DNA of 64,000 nt. Origin: Xylophilus rhododendri (lineage in GTDB: Bacteria > Pseudomonadota > Gammaproteobacteria > Burkholderiales > Burkholderiaceae_C). This document shows, in pieces, positions 54,096 through 62,219 of the stretch (within the stretch, counting starts at the first letter, position 1; each line of letters starts with the position of its first letter). The position numbers were made by a program, and so were the translations under genes. The notes beneath the pieces are model-generated. The model was not told where the DNA came from, searched no databases, and was given only the letters and a program-made list of their open reading frames with translations. The stretch is taken from assembly GCF_009906855.1 (NCBI RefSeq), contig NZ_CP047650.1, positions 2,232,001 to 2,296,000 of the forward strand, read 5' to 3'.

Positions 54096-54248
54096 GGGGG
54101 AGGGAAAACGGGAGGCGGGGGAAGGAGAAAAAGCGCACGGCCAGGGGCGCCGTCGGGAATCGGCGCGGCGGGCGGCGGCCGCGCGGCCAGCCGGGCATGA
54201 TAACGGCGCGTCCGCCGCCTTCCGCCCCACCGCCCCCAGCACCCCACC

Positions 54249-55205
54249 GTGTCATCCGTCTTCGCCGTCACCTTTCCCTTCTTCGCCCTGGTGCTGATCG
54301 GCTATCTCGCCGCCCGGCGCGGCATGCTCTCCATCACCGCGATTCCCGACCTGAACAGCTTCGTGCTGTATTTCGCCCTGCCCTGCATGCTGTTCCGCTT
54401 CGGCGCGGGCGCGCCGCTGGCCCAGCTGCTGGATCCGCGCACCGCCGCGGTCTACCTTGGCGCCGGCATCCTGATGGTGGCGCTGGCCCTGCTCTACGCC
54501 CGGCGCGGCGGCTGGAACTGGAACGACGCGGCCTTCGGCGCCCTGGTCACCGCCTTTCCCAACACCGGCTTCATGGGCGTGCCGCTGATCGTGGCCCTGC
54601 TCTCGCAGGCCGCGGCCGGCCCGGTGGTGCAGGTGATGGCGATCGACATGGTGATCACCAGCTCGGCCTGCATCGCCCTGTCCCGCCTGGACGGCGCGGG
54701 CGCGCACGGCATGGCCATGGCGCTGCGCCAGGCGCTGCGCGGCATGCTGGTCAACCCGCTGCCCTGGTCGGTGCTGCTGGGCGGGCTGGCCTCGGCAGCC
54801 GGCCTGCGCCTGCCGCAGCCGGTGGACCAGACCCTGGCCCTGCTCGGCAACGCGGCGCCGCCGGTGGCCCTCTTCACCATCGGCGCGGTGCTGGCGCGTT
54901 CGCAGATGGGCCACGACACCGCCGTCGGCTGGACAGCCTATGTGCCGCTGGCCATCGCCAAGCTGGTGCTGCATCCGCTGCTGGTGCTGGGCGGCGCCGC
55001 GCTGGCCGCGGCCCTCGGCGTGCCACTGCCGCCGGTGGCGCGGGCGGCGATCGTGCTGGTGGCCGCCCTGCCGGCGGCCAGCAACGTGGCGGTGCTGGCA
55101 GAACGCTTCGGCGCGCACAACGGGCGCATCGCACGGATCATCATGGTCTCGACCGTCTTCGCGTTCCTGAGCTTTTCCGCGGCCGTGGCCTGGGTCGGAC
55201 CGTAG
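54249..55205 (+). CDS. AEC-family (auxin efflux carrier) transporter
   Basis: A 318-residue membrane protein with ten predicted helices in two inverted halves. Conserved segments: FVLYFALPCMLFRFGA (about 37-52), ALVTAFPNTGFMGVPLIVALL (about 98-118) and ALPAASNVAVLAERFG (about 277-292). Bacterial members carry malonate, malate or other anions. The start is GTG 54249; divergent from rep (153 bases between), with no clear promoter seen. Confidence 0.9.
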   Translation: MSSVFAVTFPFFALVLIGYLAARRGMLSITAIPDLNSFVLYFALPCMLFRFGAGAPLAQLLDPRTAAVYLGAGILMVALALLYARRGGWNWNDAAFGALVTAFPNTGFMGVPLIVALLSQAAAGPVVQVMAIDMVITSSACIALSRLDGAGAHGMAMALRQALRGMLVNPLPWSVLLGGLASAAGLRLPQPVDQTLALLGNAAPPVALFTIGAVLARSQMGHDTAVGWTAYVPLAIAKLVLHPLLVLGGAALAAALGVPLPPVARAAIVLVAALPAASNVAVLAERFGAHNGRIARIIMVSTVFAFLSFSAAVAWVGP

Positions 55206-55365
55206 AAGCCGGTTAGTGCCCGGACACCTTGTCGGTCGGGTGGCCGCCTTCGTCGCCGAAAAGCGGGGTTTCGTCGCAAAGTCCGCCTTGGCGTGACGTG
55301 TATTTCTAGCATCGGCCCCGTGTCGCGGGAGTCACCCCGCACAGCCAACATCGAGAACGGTCCCT

Positions 55366-55635
55366 ATGGGTTCTAAATTCAGCATGAATCTGGAGCAGCT
55401 GCGCGCCACGGTCAACGCGGGCGGCGTCCAGAAGGTCACCCTGGAAGGCAAGGGCGACGGCTTCATCGTGAAGATCACCACCATCAAGGGCCCCGAGGCC
55501 ACGCTTGCCCGGGTGCGCGGCCCGGAGGCGCGCTGCTTCATCAACCCGCGCTCGGGCCTGGGCATGCTGCGCGAGGCTGGCGTGATGCAGGTCATGGTGG
55601 ACCTGACCCACTGGGAGCCGGCGCCCAAGAAGTAG
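55366..55635 (+). CDS. Small conserved-looking hypothetical protein
   Basis: An 89-residue soluble protein: NLEQLRATVNAGGVQKVTLEG, then a beta-rich middle (GFIVKITT), then CFINPRSGLGMLREAGVMQV, ending in basic residues. The layout resembles small plasmid- and chromosome-borne proteins of Burkholderiales with an N-terminal helix plus sheet, but I cannot name the family. Start ATG 55366; ATG 55384 (MNLEQL) is equally possible. It is 30 bases before the SIS-domain gene. Probably real, judging by clean codon use and spacing. Confidence 0.65.
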   Translation: MGSKFSMNLEQLRATVNAGGVQKVTLEGKGDGFIVKITTIKGPEATLARVRGPEARCFINPRSGLGMLREAGVMQVMVDLTHWEPAPKK

Positions 55636-55665
55636 CGCGCGCGGCGGCCGTTATCATCGCGGCCC

Positions 55666-56259
55666 ATGCTAGAACACCGCATCCAGCAGCAATTCATCGA
55701 CAGCGCCGACCTGAACTACCAGGCTTCCGAAGCCCTGAGTGTGCCCATCGCCCTGGCGGTGCAGGCGGTGGTCGCCTGCATCACCGGCGGCGGCAAGACC
55801 CTGGCCTGCGGCAACGGCGCCTCGGCGGCGCTGGCGCAGACGCTGGGCGCCCACTTCGTCGGCGGCTTCGAACGCGAGCGCCCGGAACTCGCCGCCATCA
55901 CCCTCACGCTGGACGGCGCGCTGCTCTGCCCCGCCGGCCTGGAACCCGACACCGCCGCGGTCTTCGCCCGCCAGGTGCGTGCGCTCGGCCATGCCGGCGA
56001 CGTGCTGGTGGCCCTCTCGGCCGGCGGCAACTGCGCCAATGTGATGAGCGCCATCGCCGCGGCCCACGAGCGCGAGATGACGGTGGTCGCCCTCACCGGC
56101 CGCCACGGCGGCCGCATCGCCGGCATGCTGCGCGAGACCGATGTGCATGTGGCCGTGCCGCACGACCGGCTGGCGCGTGTGCACGAGGTCCACCTGCTCA
56201 CCCTTCACTGCATCTGCGATGGCGTGGATGCGCAACTCCTCGGCGAACGCGAGCCCTGA
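55666..56259 (+). CDS. SIS-domain protein, DiaA/GmhA-like
   Basis: A 197-residue SIS protein: the phosphosugar pocket is formed by LACGNGASAALAQTLGAHFVG (about 45-65), ALSAGGNCANVMSAI (about 118-132) and VALTGRHGGRIAGML. Phosphoheptose isomerase (GmhA) and the replication initiator-associated DiaA share this fold. A BON lipoprotein follows by 14 bases, the diaA-dolP arrangement of gamma- and betaproteobacteria, so DiaA, which helps DnaA assemble at oriC, is more likely than GmhA. The catalytic His/Glu of GmhA are not clearly retained (Glu in HEREM, His in RHGG). Confidence 0.88.
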   Translation: MLEHRIQQQFIDSADLNYQASEALSVPIALAVQAVVACITGGGKTLACGNGASAALAQTLGAHFVGGFERERPELAAITLTLDGALLCPAGLEPDTAAVFARQVRALGHAGDVLVALSAGGNCANVMSAIAAAHEREMTVVALTGRHGGRIAGMLRETDVHVAVPHDRLARVHEVHLLTLHCICDGVDAQLLGEREP

Positions 56260-56272
56260 ACAGAGCCCCGAC

Positions 56273-57022
56273 ATGACCTCCATCACCATCCCCTCCTCCT
56301 TCTCCCGCCTGCGCCTGCCCGCCACGGCGCTCGCCGGCCTGGCCCTGCTGACGGCCCTCAACGGCTGCGTGCCCCTGGTCGTCGGCGGCGCGGCCGTGGC
56401 CGGCACCGGCATGGTGGTGACCGACCGCCGCACCGCCGGCACCCAGCTGGAGGACGAATCGATCGAACAGCGCTCCGGCAGCGCGGTGCGCACCAATTTC
56501 GGCGACCGGGTGCATGTGAACGTCACCAGCTACAACCGCCAGGTGCTGCTGACCGGCGAGGTGCCGACCGCCCAGGACAAGGAACGGGTGGAGCAATACG
56601 TCTCCCGCGTGGAGAACGTGCGCGGCGTGGTCAACGCCCTGGACGTGGCGCCGGCCAGCAGCTTCAGCCAGCGCTCGCAGGATTCGCTGATCACCGCCAA
56701 GGTCAAGGCCAGCTTCGTCGACGCCAAGGACATCTATTCCAACGCCTTCAAGGTGAGCACCGAGCGCGGCGTGGTCTACCTGATGGGCCGGGTGAGCAAG
56801 CGCGAAGCCGACCGCACGGCGGAGATCGCCCGCGGGGTGTCGGGCGTGAGCAAGGTGGTGCGGGTCTACGAACTGATCAGCGAGCAGGAGCTGGCCGAGC
56901 TCGGCCGGCAGCAGGCGCCGGCGGCCAGCACGGCCACGCCGGCACCTGCGCCGGTCGCGGCTCCCGCGCCTGCACCGGCGGCGGCGCCGCAGGGTGGCGC
57001 GGTCGTCACGCCGGTACGCTGA
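56273..57022 (+). CDS. BON-domain outer-membrane lipoprotein (DolP/YraP-like)
   Basis: A 249-residue lipoprotein. The signal peptide ends in the lipobox LNGC (Cys about 32). Two BON domains follow (about 65-130 and 135-205), with typical G-x-V and VxGV motifs (LTGEVPTAQDKERVEQYV, ENVRGVVNALDV; YLMGRVSKREADRT). The last ~45 residues are an Ala/Pro linker-like tail, absent from E. coli DolP (191). It should bind anionic phospholipids near the outer membrane. Co-transcribed with the DiaA-like gene. Confidence 0.92.
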   Translation: MTSITIPSSFSRLRLPATALAGLALLTALNGCVPLVVGGAAVAGTGMVVTDRRTAGTQLEDESIEQRSGSAVRTNFGDRVHVNVTSYNRQVLLTGEVPTAQDKERVEQYVSRVENVRGVVNALDVAPASSFSQRSQDSLITAKVKASFVDAKDIYSNAFKVSTERGVVYLMGRVSKREADRTAEIARGVSGVSKVVRVYELISEQELAELGRQQAPAASTATPAPAPVAAPAPAPAAAPQGGAVVTPVR

Positions 57023-57023
57023 G

Positions 57024-57965
57024 TCAGTCGTCGATCAGGGCCAGGGCCGCGTAGTCGCCGACCTTCTCGGCCAGCCCGGCGGGCACCAGTTCCACGCCCG
57101 CCGTCAGCGCGGGCAGGTGGCCCGCCACATAGGCCTGCAGCTTGGGCAGCAGCAGGTCGCGGTGGTGCCAGAAGACGCTGCCGCCCAGGCTGATGCGCTG
57201 CAGGTCGAGCAGCGCGACGATGTTGTAGAGGCCGCGGCCCATGGTGCGGCACAGCGCATCGACGATGCCGATGGCATCGGCATGGCCCTCGCGCGCGGCC
57301 TGCAGCAGGGACTCCGCGCCGTCGAAGCCGCGGTCCGCGAAACGCCGGCCGATGGCATTGCCCGCCACCAGCGATTCCAGGTCGCCATGGTTGCCGCAGC
57401 CGCACAGCGCATGGTGGTCGTCGTCGCTGACGAAGGTGTGGCCGCCGTGGCCGGCATTGCCGTTCTTGCCGCGCAGCGCCCGCCCGTCCACGCACAGGCC
57501 CATGCCGATGCCGGTGCTCCAGGTGACGTAGGCGCAGTCCGCGATACCCTGCAGCGCGCCCCAGCGGCGTTCGGCCTCCAGCGCGGCGACGCAGTCGTTC
57601 TCCACCCGCACATGGGCGAAGCGCTGGCGCAGCGGGGCCTCGATGGGCACGGTCTTCCAGTCGTTGGGCAGCTTGCGGGCGGGGCCGGCCATGCCGCCGC
57701 AGATATTGGGCGTGGCCAGTTCGATCATGCCGTCCTTCAGCACGAAGGGCCCGGCCGAGGACACCCCCACGCGCTCCAGCAGCGCCGGATCGATGCCGGC
57801 CTCGGCGCAGGCCTCGTCCACCATCTGCAGGATCTGCCGCGCCACCGCATCCGGCCGGCCCTGCTTGGCCGTCGGCTGGCTGCGCCGGTGGATGAGCTCG
57901 CGGCTGCCGGGCGGGGAAAGGCTGACCGCGACTTTGGTGCCTCCGATGTCGACGCAAACACGCAT
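57024..57965 (-). CDS. ROK-family sugar kinase
   Basis: A 313-residue kinase. The phosphate loop DIGGTKVAVSL (about 5-15) and catalytic Asp in VENDCVAALEAE (about 105-116) are present. The zinc site normally reads C-x-C-G-x-x-G-C-x-E; here it is CGCGNHGDLE (about 180-189), so the third Cys is Asp. Upstream His ligand lies in GHGGHTFVSDDDHH. The protein could phosphorylate glucose, fructose or amino sugars. It may bind zinc more weakly. It is convergent with the BON gene (stop codons two bases apart). Confidence 0.88.
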   Translation of the reverse strand: MRVCVDIGGTKVAVSLSPPGSRELIHRRSQPTAKQGRPDAVARQILQMVDEACAEAGIDPALLERVGVSSAGPFVLKDGMIELATPNICGGMAGPARKLPNDWKTVPIEAPLRQRFAHVRVENDCVAALEAERRWGALQGIADCAYVTWSTGIGMGLCVDGRALRGKNGNAGHGGHTFVSDDDHHALCGCGNHGDLESLVAGNAIGRRFADRGFDGAESLLQAAREGHADAIGIVDALCRTMGRGLYNIVALLDLQRISLGGSVFWHHRDLLLPKLQAYVAGHLPALTAGVELVPAGLAEKVGDYAALALIDD

Positions 57966-58038
57966 GGGCTGCTGTCCTTCTGATGCTGATCGCAGGAGTT
58001 TAGGAGCGCCGGCCCGGCGGCGATGTAAGCCGCAGCCG

Positions 58039-58233
58039 CTACAGCAGCTTGGCGATGGCCGCGGCGACCATGCCGGCCAGGATGGTGCTGGTCACCGGCA
58101 GGTTCCATTCCCGTCCGCGCCAGCGCCAGCGCAGGTCGCCCGGCAGGCGCCCCAGGCCGAAGCGGCCCAGCCAGGGCGCGGCCCAGCTGATCAGGATCAG
58201 CACCAGGAAAATGACGAGGTAGAGGCGGATCAT
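58039..58233 (-). CDS. DUF2905-family small membrane protein
   Basis: A 64-residue protein with an N-terminal helix (LYLVIFLVLILISWAAPWL), a short loop with GRFGLGRLPGDL and a second helix with an amphipathic end (STILAGMVAAAIAKLL). This matches the DUF2905 family of tiny inner-membrane proteins. The motif GRLPGDL is characteristic. It is directly upstream of the ROK kinase and 9 bases after the MidA-like gene. Function unknown. Confidence 0.9.
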   Translation of the reverse strand: MIRLYLVIFLVLILISWAAPWLGRFGLGRLPGDLRWRWRGREWNLPVTSTILAGMVAAAIAKLL

Positions 58234-58242
58234 CTGCGGCGC

Positions 58243-59394
58243 CTAGAGGCGGTGGCTGCGGTCGCCATGGGCGAAGCCCACCGGCATCCATTCGGGCGGC
58301 AGCTCTCGGCCCAGGGCGATCACCTTGAACAGCTCGCCCATCTCGTGCTCGTTGACCAGCAGCAGCGGCAGGTTGCGCTGCGCCTGCGGCAAGGCTTCCA
58401 GCATCGCGCCCAGGCCGCAGTTGTAGAGGAAATGGCCCTGGCTGGTGTAGCCCAGCAGCTCCAGGCCGGCGTCCTGCGCGGCCAGGGCCACGCCGGTGAA
58501 GTCGACATGGGCGGTGATGTCCTTGTCGCCCACGTCGGCCAGCGGATCGCTGTCGGCGCGGTGCGCGCGGTGGCACATCACCGTGCCCATGTGGCGCTGC
58601 GGGTGGTAGTACTCGGCTTCAGGGAAACCGTAGTCGATCAGGAAGGCCGCGCCGCGCGCCAGCCGGTCGCCCAGGGTGGCGACGAAGCCGCGGCCCTGGG
58701 GATGGATCTCGGTGAGGTAGTCGTGCGGGCCGGGGATATCGACCGGCGGGCGCAGCGCCGTCGGCCGGTCGCTCCAGGCGAAGGCGCCGGCCTCGCCCAG
58801 GCAGACGCCGCGCTCGAACCACTCGCCCTGCTTGCGCGCCAGCAGCTGCACCGGCATCGCATCCAGCACCTCGTTGCCGACCACCACGCCCTCGATGCGT
58901 TCCGGCAGGCTGTCGGCCCAGCGCACCCGCTCGCCGAATGCCGCCAGGGTCTGCTGCTGGCGCGCGCGCAGGGTGCCGGAGAGATCGACGATGGTGTAGC
59001 GCGACACCCGCTCGCCCAGCGCCCCCAGCAGCTCCCGCGCCAGGGCGCCGGTGCCGGCGCCGAACTCCCAGACCTCGTCGGTGCCCGAGGCCTCCAGCGC
59101 ATCGGCCACCTGCACCGCCAGGGCGCGGCCGAACAGCGGCGAGAGTTCCGGCCCGGTGACGAAATCGCCGCCGCCGCCCGCTGCATCCGGCATGCGGCCG
59201 AACTGCGCCGCATCGCGGGTGTAGTAGCCGGCGCCCGGCGCATACAGCGCCAGGGCCATGAAACGATCGAAGCCGATCCAGCCGCCGGCACCCGCGATCT
59301 CTCCGGCGATGAGGCGCGCCAGGGCATCCGAAGGCTCCGGGGGCTGCGCCGAAGCGCCGGCCGACGAGGCCGTTAAACTGCAAAAGACTGCCAT
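58243..59394 (-). CDS. SAM-dependent methyltransferase, MidA/NDUFAF7 family
   Basis: A 383-residue protein. The SAM site is VWEFGAGTGALAREL (about 108-122); ELSPLFGRALAVQ precedes it, and VVGNEVLDAMPVQLL (about 168-182) and GAAFLIDYGFPEAEYY (about 252) are typical of NDUFAF7, which methylates an arginine of a complex I subunit in mitochondria. The bacterial target is not known. ATG 59394 is 18 bases from the divergent SDR gene's start, so the two share one short promoter region. Confidence 0.9.
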   Translation of the reverse strand: MAVFCSLTASSAGASAQPPEPSDALARLIAGEIAGAGGWIGFDRFMALALYAPGAGYYTRDAAQFGRMPDAAGGGGDFVTGPELSPLFGRALAVQVADALEASGTDEVWEFGAGTGALARELLGALGERVSRYTIVDLSGTLRARQQQTLAAFGERVRWADSLPERIEGVVVGNEVLDAMPVQLLARKQGEWFERGVCLGEAGAFAWSDRPTALRPPVDIPGPHDYLTEIHPQGRGFVATLGDRLARGAAFLIDYGFPEAEYYHPQRHMGTVMCHRAHRADSDPLADVGDKDITAHVDFTGVALAAQDAGLELLGYTSQGHFLYNCGLGAMLEALPQAQRNLPLLLVNEHEMGELFKVIALGRELPPEWMPVGFAHGDRSHRL

Positions 59395-59411
59395 TGCCGG
59401 GATTGTCCCCG

Positions 59412-60226
59412 ATGCCCGACCCCTCCTCCTCCCCCCTCGACCGACCGCCCCCGCCGAACGCCCGCACCGTGCTGGTCACCGGCGCCGGCCGCCGCCTGGG
59501 CCGCCAGATCGCGCTGGCCCTGGCGCAGGCCGGCTGGCAGGTCGCCGTGCACTTTCGCAAGTCGCGCACCGAATCCGCCGAGACGGTCGGCGACTGCCGC
59601 GCCCTCGCCGGCCGCGAGGACGCAGCACAGGCCTTCGAAGCCGACCTGTCCGACGAAGCCTCGATCCGCAACCTGGTACCCGCCGTCGCCGCCCATTTCG
59701 GCCGGCTCGATGCGGTCGTCAACAACGCCTCGCTCTTCGAGCAGGACAGCGCCGCCGACTTCGGCTTCGCCAGCCTGGAGCGCCACATGCGCAGCAACAC
59801 CGGCGCCCCCATCCTGCTGGCGCAGGCCCTGGCCGAGCATGCGGCCGCGCGCGACGGCGCCCCGGGCGAGGCCGCGGTGGTCAACCTGCTCGACCAGAAG
59901 CTGTGGAACCAGAACCCGGACTTCCTCAGCTACACCCTGTCGAAGGCCGCGCTGGAAGCCGCCAACACCATGCTGGCCCTGGCCCTGGCGCCGCGTGTGC
60001 GGGTGATCGGCGTGGCGCCCGGCCTGACCCTGACCAGCCACCTGCTGGACGACGCCGCCTTCCAGAAGCTGCACGCCCTGTCTCCGCTGGGCCGCTCCTC
60101 CACCCCGAGGACGTGGCCGCCACCGTGCGCTTCGCGCTGGAGAACCGCTCCATCACCGGCACCACGCTGCTGGTCGACGGCGGCCAGCACCTGCAGCGCT
60201 TCGACCGCGATTTCTCGCTGATGTGA
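59412..60226 (+). pseudogene. SDR-family reductase, FolM/pteridine-reductase-like, with one apparent frameshift
   Basis: Read through one shift this is a ~270-residue reductase. TGAGRRLGRQIA (about 23-34) is the NADPH loop with the R-R pair of pteridine reductases, NNASLF (about 110) the following motif, and SYTLSKAALE (about 178) carries the catalytic Tyr and Lys. After LSPLGRSS, near base 60104, homology moves to another frame (PEDVAATVRFALENRSITGT, then LLVDGGQHLQRFDRDF). One more C in the CCCC at 60103-60106 would restore it. Without the fix the C-terminus is scrambled. It overlaps folB, so a dihydromonapterin reductase (FolM) role is fitting. Confidence 0.85.
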
Positions 60227-60627
60227 TGCCTCCGACCACCGATCCGAAAGCCCCCATGTCCCAATCCCACGGCCGGCAGATCCTGACGCTCAGCGGCCTG
60301 CGCTTCGATGCCAGCCTGGGCATCCTGGACCACGAGAAGACCGCGCCGCAGCCGATCCGCGTCGATGCCGAGCTCAACCTCGGCCCGCAGAACCTGCTGC
60401 CGCACGACGACGACATCCTGCATGTGTTGGACTACCGCAAGGTGCGCCGCATCATCATCGACGAGTGCACCGCCGAGCATGTGAACCTGCTGGAGAGCCT
60501 GATCGGCAAGCTGGCCCTGCGCCTGCTGCAGCTGCCCGGCGTGCTGGGCGTGCGGGTGAAGATCGCCAAGCTGGAGATCTTCGATGACTGCGAGGTGGCG
60601 ATACGGGTGGAGACGGGGCTCTGGTGA
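60226..60627 (+). CDS. folB: Dihydroneopterin aldolase
   Basis: A 133-residue enzyme of folate synthesis, converting dihydroneopterin to 6-hydroxymethyl-dihydropterin. GILDHEKTAPQPIRVDAEL has the substrate-binding Glu region, ILDYRKV the Tyr, and HVNLLESLIGKLA (about 85) the conserved Glu and Lys of the active site. ATG 60226 overlaps the SDR stop (TGATG); ATG 60256 (MSQSHG) is equally possible, giving 123 residues. It is coupled to the FolM-like gene and followed by a toxin-antitoxin pair. Confidence 0.9.
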   Translation: MPPTTDPKAPMSQSHGRQILTLSGLRFDASLGILDHEKTAPQPIRVDAELNLGPQNLLPHDDDILHVLDYRKVRRIIIDECTAEHVNLLESLIGKLALRLLQLPGVLGVRVKIAKLEIFDDCEVAIRVETGLW

Positions 60628-60657
60628 GGCAATGGCCGCCGATCCGGCGTGCAGCGG

Positions 60658-60673
60658 TAGAATTTCATGAAAT
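60658..60673 (+). promoter_or_regulatory. Promoter -10 and 12-base palindrome before mazE
   Basis: TAGAAT (60658-60663, five of six matches to TATAAT) is followed by, and overlaps, the perfect palindrome ATTTCATGAAAT (60662-60673). It lies 17 bases before the antitoxin start, the right place for MazE or MazEF autorepression. No convincing -35 was found 17 bases upstream. Confidence 0.5.
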
Positions 60674-60689
60674 CCTTGCTGGAAATATC

Positions 60690-60899
60690 ATGAATCACCC
60701 CCACTCCGAATCACAGGACGCCGTCGCACGCCATCGCGAATCCCGGCGTGCGGCGGGTCTCAAGCTCAAGCAGGTCTGGGTACCAGATACCCGCAGCGCG
60801 CTGTTTGCCGAGGAACTGGAACGTCAATGCCGGGCCGTCGGCGACGATGGCCTGGCATTCGCCGAAGCAGCCGCTCAGGCCTTGGACGGCTGGAAGTAA
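60690..60899 (+). CDS. mazE: MazE-family antitoxin (DUF3018-like)
   Basis: A 69-residue protein with a helical start (AVARHRESRRAAGLKLKQVWVPDTR), then an acidic-tail helix. VARHRExLRAxGLRPVQxWVPDTR is the hallmark of DUF3018 antitoxins. The stop overlaps the MazF start (TAATG). A GGAA ribosome site stands 6 bases before ATG 60690. It should neutralise MazF and bind its own promoter at the palindrome upstream. An in-frame start at 60624 exists, but would overlap folB. Confidence 0.85.
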   Translation: MNHPHSESQDAVARHRESRRAAGLKLKQVWVPDTRSALFAEELERQCRAVGDDGLAFAEAAAQALDGWK

Positions 60900-61231
60900 T
60901 GGCCGAAGTCAAACGCGGCGACGTCGTCGCCGTGTCGCTGCAGGGCGACTTCGGCAAGCCGAGGCCTGCCCTGGTGGTGCAGGCCGATGGTCTGGCCGGA
61001 CTCGGCAGCGTCGTGGTGTGCCCACTGACGAGCGACCTCCGCGACGCCCCGTTGTTCCGCGTCACCGTGGAGCCGGACCGCGCCAACGGCCTGAAATCGC
61101 TTTCGCAGGTGATGGTGGACAAGATCTCCACCCTGCCCCGCGACAAGCTGGGCGAGGCATTCGGCAGCCTGAATGCCGACCGCATGCGTGCCGTGGAGCG
61201 CGCGATGTTCGTAGTGCTCGGCCTGGCCTGA
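60899..61231 (+). CDS. mazF: MazF/PemK-family toxin
   Basis: A 110-residue endoribonuclease toxin. The PemK signature KRGDVVAVSLQGDFGKPRPALVV (about 5-27) and CPLTSDLRDAPLFRV (about 41-55) are clear, and SQVMVDKISTLPRDKLG (about 68) includes the Lys/Ser region of the active-site loop. Length and order are intact, so it is presumably active. Coupled to mazE. Situated between folB and ttcA. Confidence 0.9.
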   Translation: MAEVKRGDVVAVSLQGDFGKPRPALVVQADGLAGLGSVVVCPLTSDLRDAPLFRVTVEPDRANGLKSLSQVMVDKISTLPRDKLGEAFGSLNADRMRAVERAMFVVLGLA

Positions 61232-61255
61232 GCCGAATTTTTTGAGGAGACCGCC

Positions 61256-62194
61256 ATGAGCGCCGTCTGGACCGAATCCGAAAACACCGCCGCCACCGCA
61301 TCCGCCGATGCCGCCCCCCAGCGCCTGAAGATCGAGCGCGAGACCCACAAGCTCGAAAAGCGCCTCTGCCGCGAGGTGGGCCGCGCCATCGTGGACTTCA
61401 ACATGATCGAGGAGGGCGACCGGGTCATGGTCTGCATGTCCGGCGGCAAGGACAGCTACGGCATGCTCGACATCCTGATGAAGCTGCAGCAGCGCGCGCC
61501 CATCCGCTTCGAGCTGATCGCCGTCAACCTCGACCAGAAGCAGCCCGGCTTTCCCGAGCATGTGCTGCCCGAGTACCTGGGCAAGACCGGCGTGCCCTTC
61601 CACATCGAGAACCAGGACACCTACAGCATCGTCACCCGCGTGATCGAGGAGGGCAAGACCACCTGCGGCCTGTGCAGCCGGCTGCGCCGCGGCATCCTCT
61701 ACCGCGTCGCCGACGAGCTGGGCGCCACCAAGATCGCCCTGGGCCACCACCGCGACGACATCCTGCAGACCCTGCTGCTCAACATGTTCTTCGGCGCCAA
61801 GATGAAGACCATGCCGCCCAAGCTGGTGAGCGACGACGGCAGGCATGTCGTCATCCGCCCCATGGCCTACGTGGCCGAGAAGGACCTGGTGCGCTGGGCC
61901 CAGCACCGCGAGTTCCCGATCATTCCCTGCAACCTCTGCGGCAGCCAGGAGAACCTGCAGCGGGTGCAGGTGGGCGAGATGCTGCGCGAATGGGAGAAGA
62001 AATTCCCCGGCCGCATCGAGAACATGTTCAGCGCCCTGCAGAACGTGGTGCCCTCCCATCTGCTGGATGGAACCCTGCATGACTTCAAGGGTCTCAAACC
62101 CACCGGCGTGGCCAGCGAGCAGGGCGACAAGGCCTTCGATCCAGAAAGTTTTGTTGCACCCTCACCCGCAGGCCTCAATATCGTGGCGGTGTGA
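61256..62194 (+). CDS. ttcA: tRNA 2-thiocytidine biosynthesis protein TtcA
   Basis: A 312-residue ATP-dependent tRNA thiolase placing 2-thiocytidine at position 32. The PP-loop SGGKDS is at 62-67; the iron-sulfur cluster Cys are in CGLCSR (about 137-140) and CNLCGS (about 225-228), and LGHHRDD is the further motif. An AGGAG site precedes ATG 61256 by six bases. The N-terminal ~22 residues are a flexible Ser/Thr/Ala extension. Confidence 0.96.
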   Translation: MSAVWTESENTAATASADAAPQRLKIERETHKLEKRLCREVGRAIVDFNMIEEGDRVMVCMSGGKDSYGMLDILMKLQQRAPIRFELIAVNLDQKQPGFPEHVLPEYLGKTGVPFHIENQDTYSIVTRVIEEGKTTCGLCSRLRRGILYRVADELGATKIALGHHRDDILQTLLLNMFFGAKMKTMPPKLVSDDGRHVVIRPMAYVAEKDLVRWAQHREFPIIPCNLCGSQENLQRVQVGEMLREWEKKFPGRIENMFSALQNVVPSHLLDGTLHDFKGLKPTGVASEQGDKAFDPESFVAPSPAGLNIVAV

Positions 62195-62219
62195 CGCCAA
62201 CCGCCGTCAGGAGACAGCC

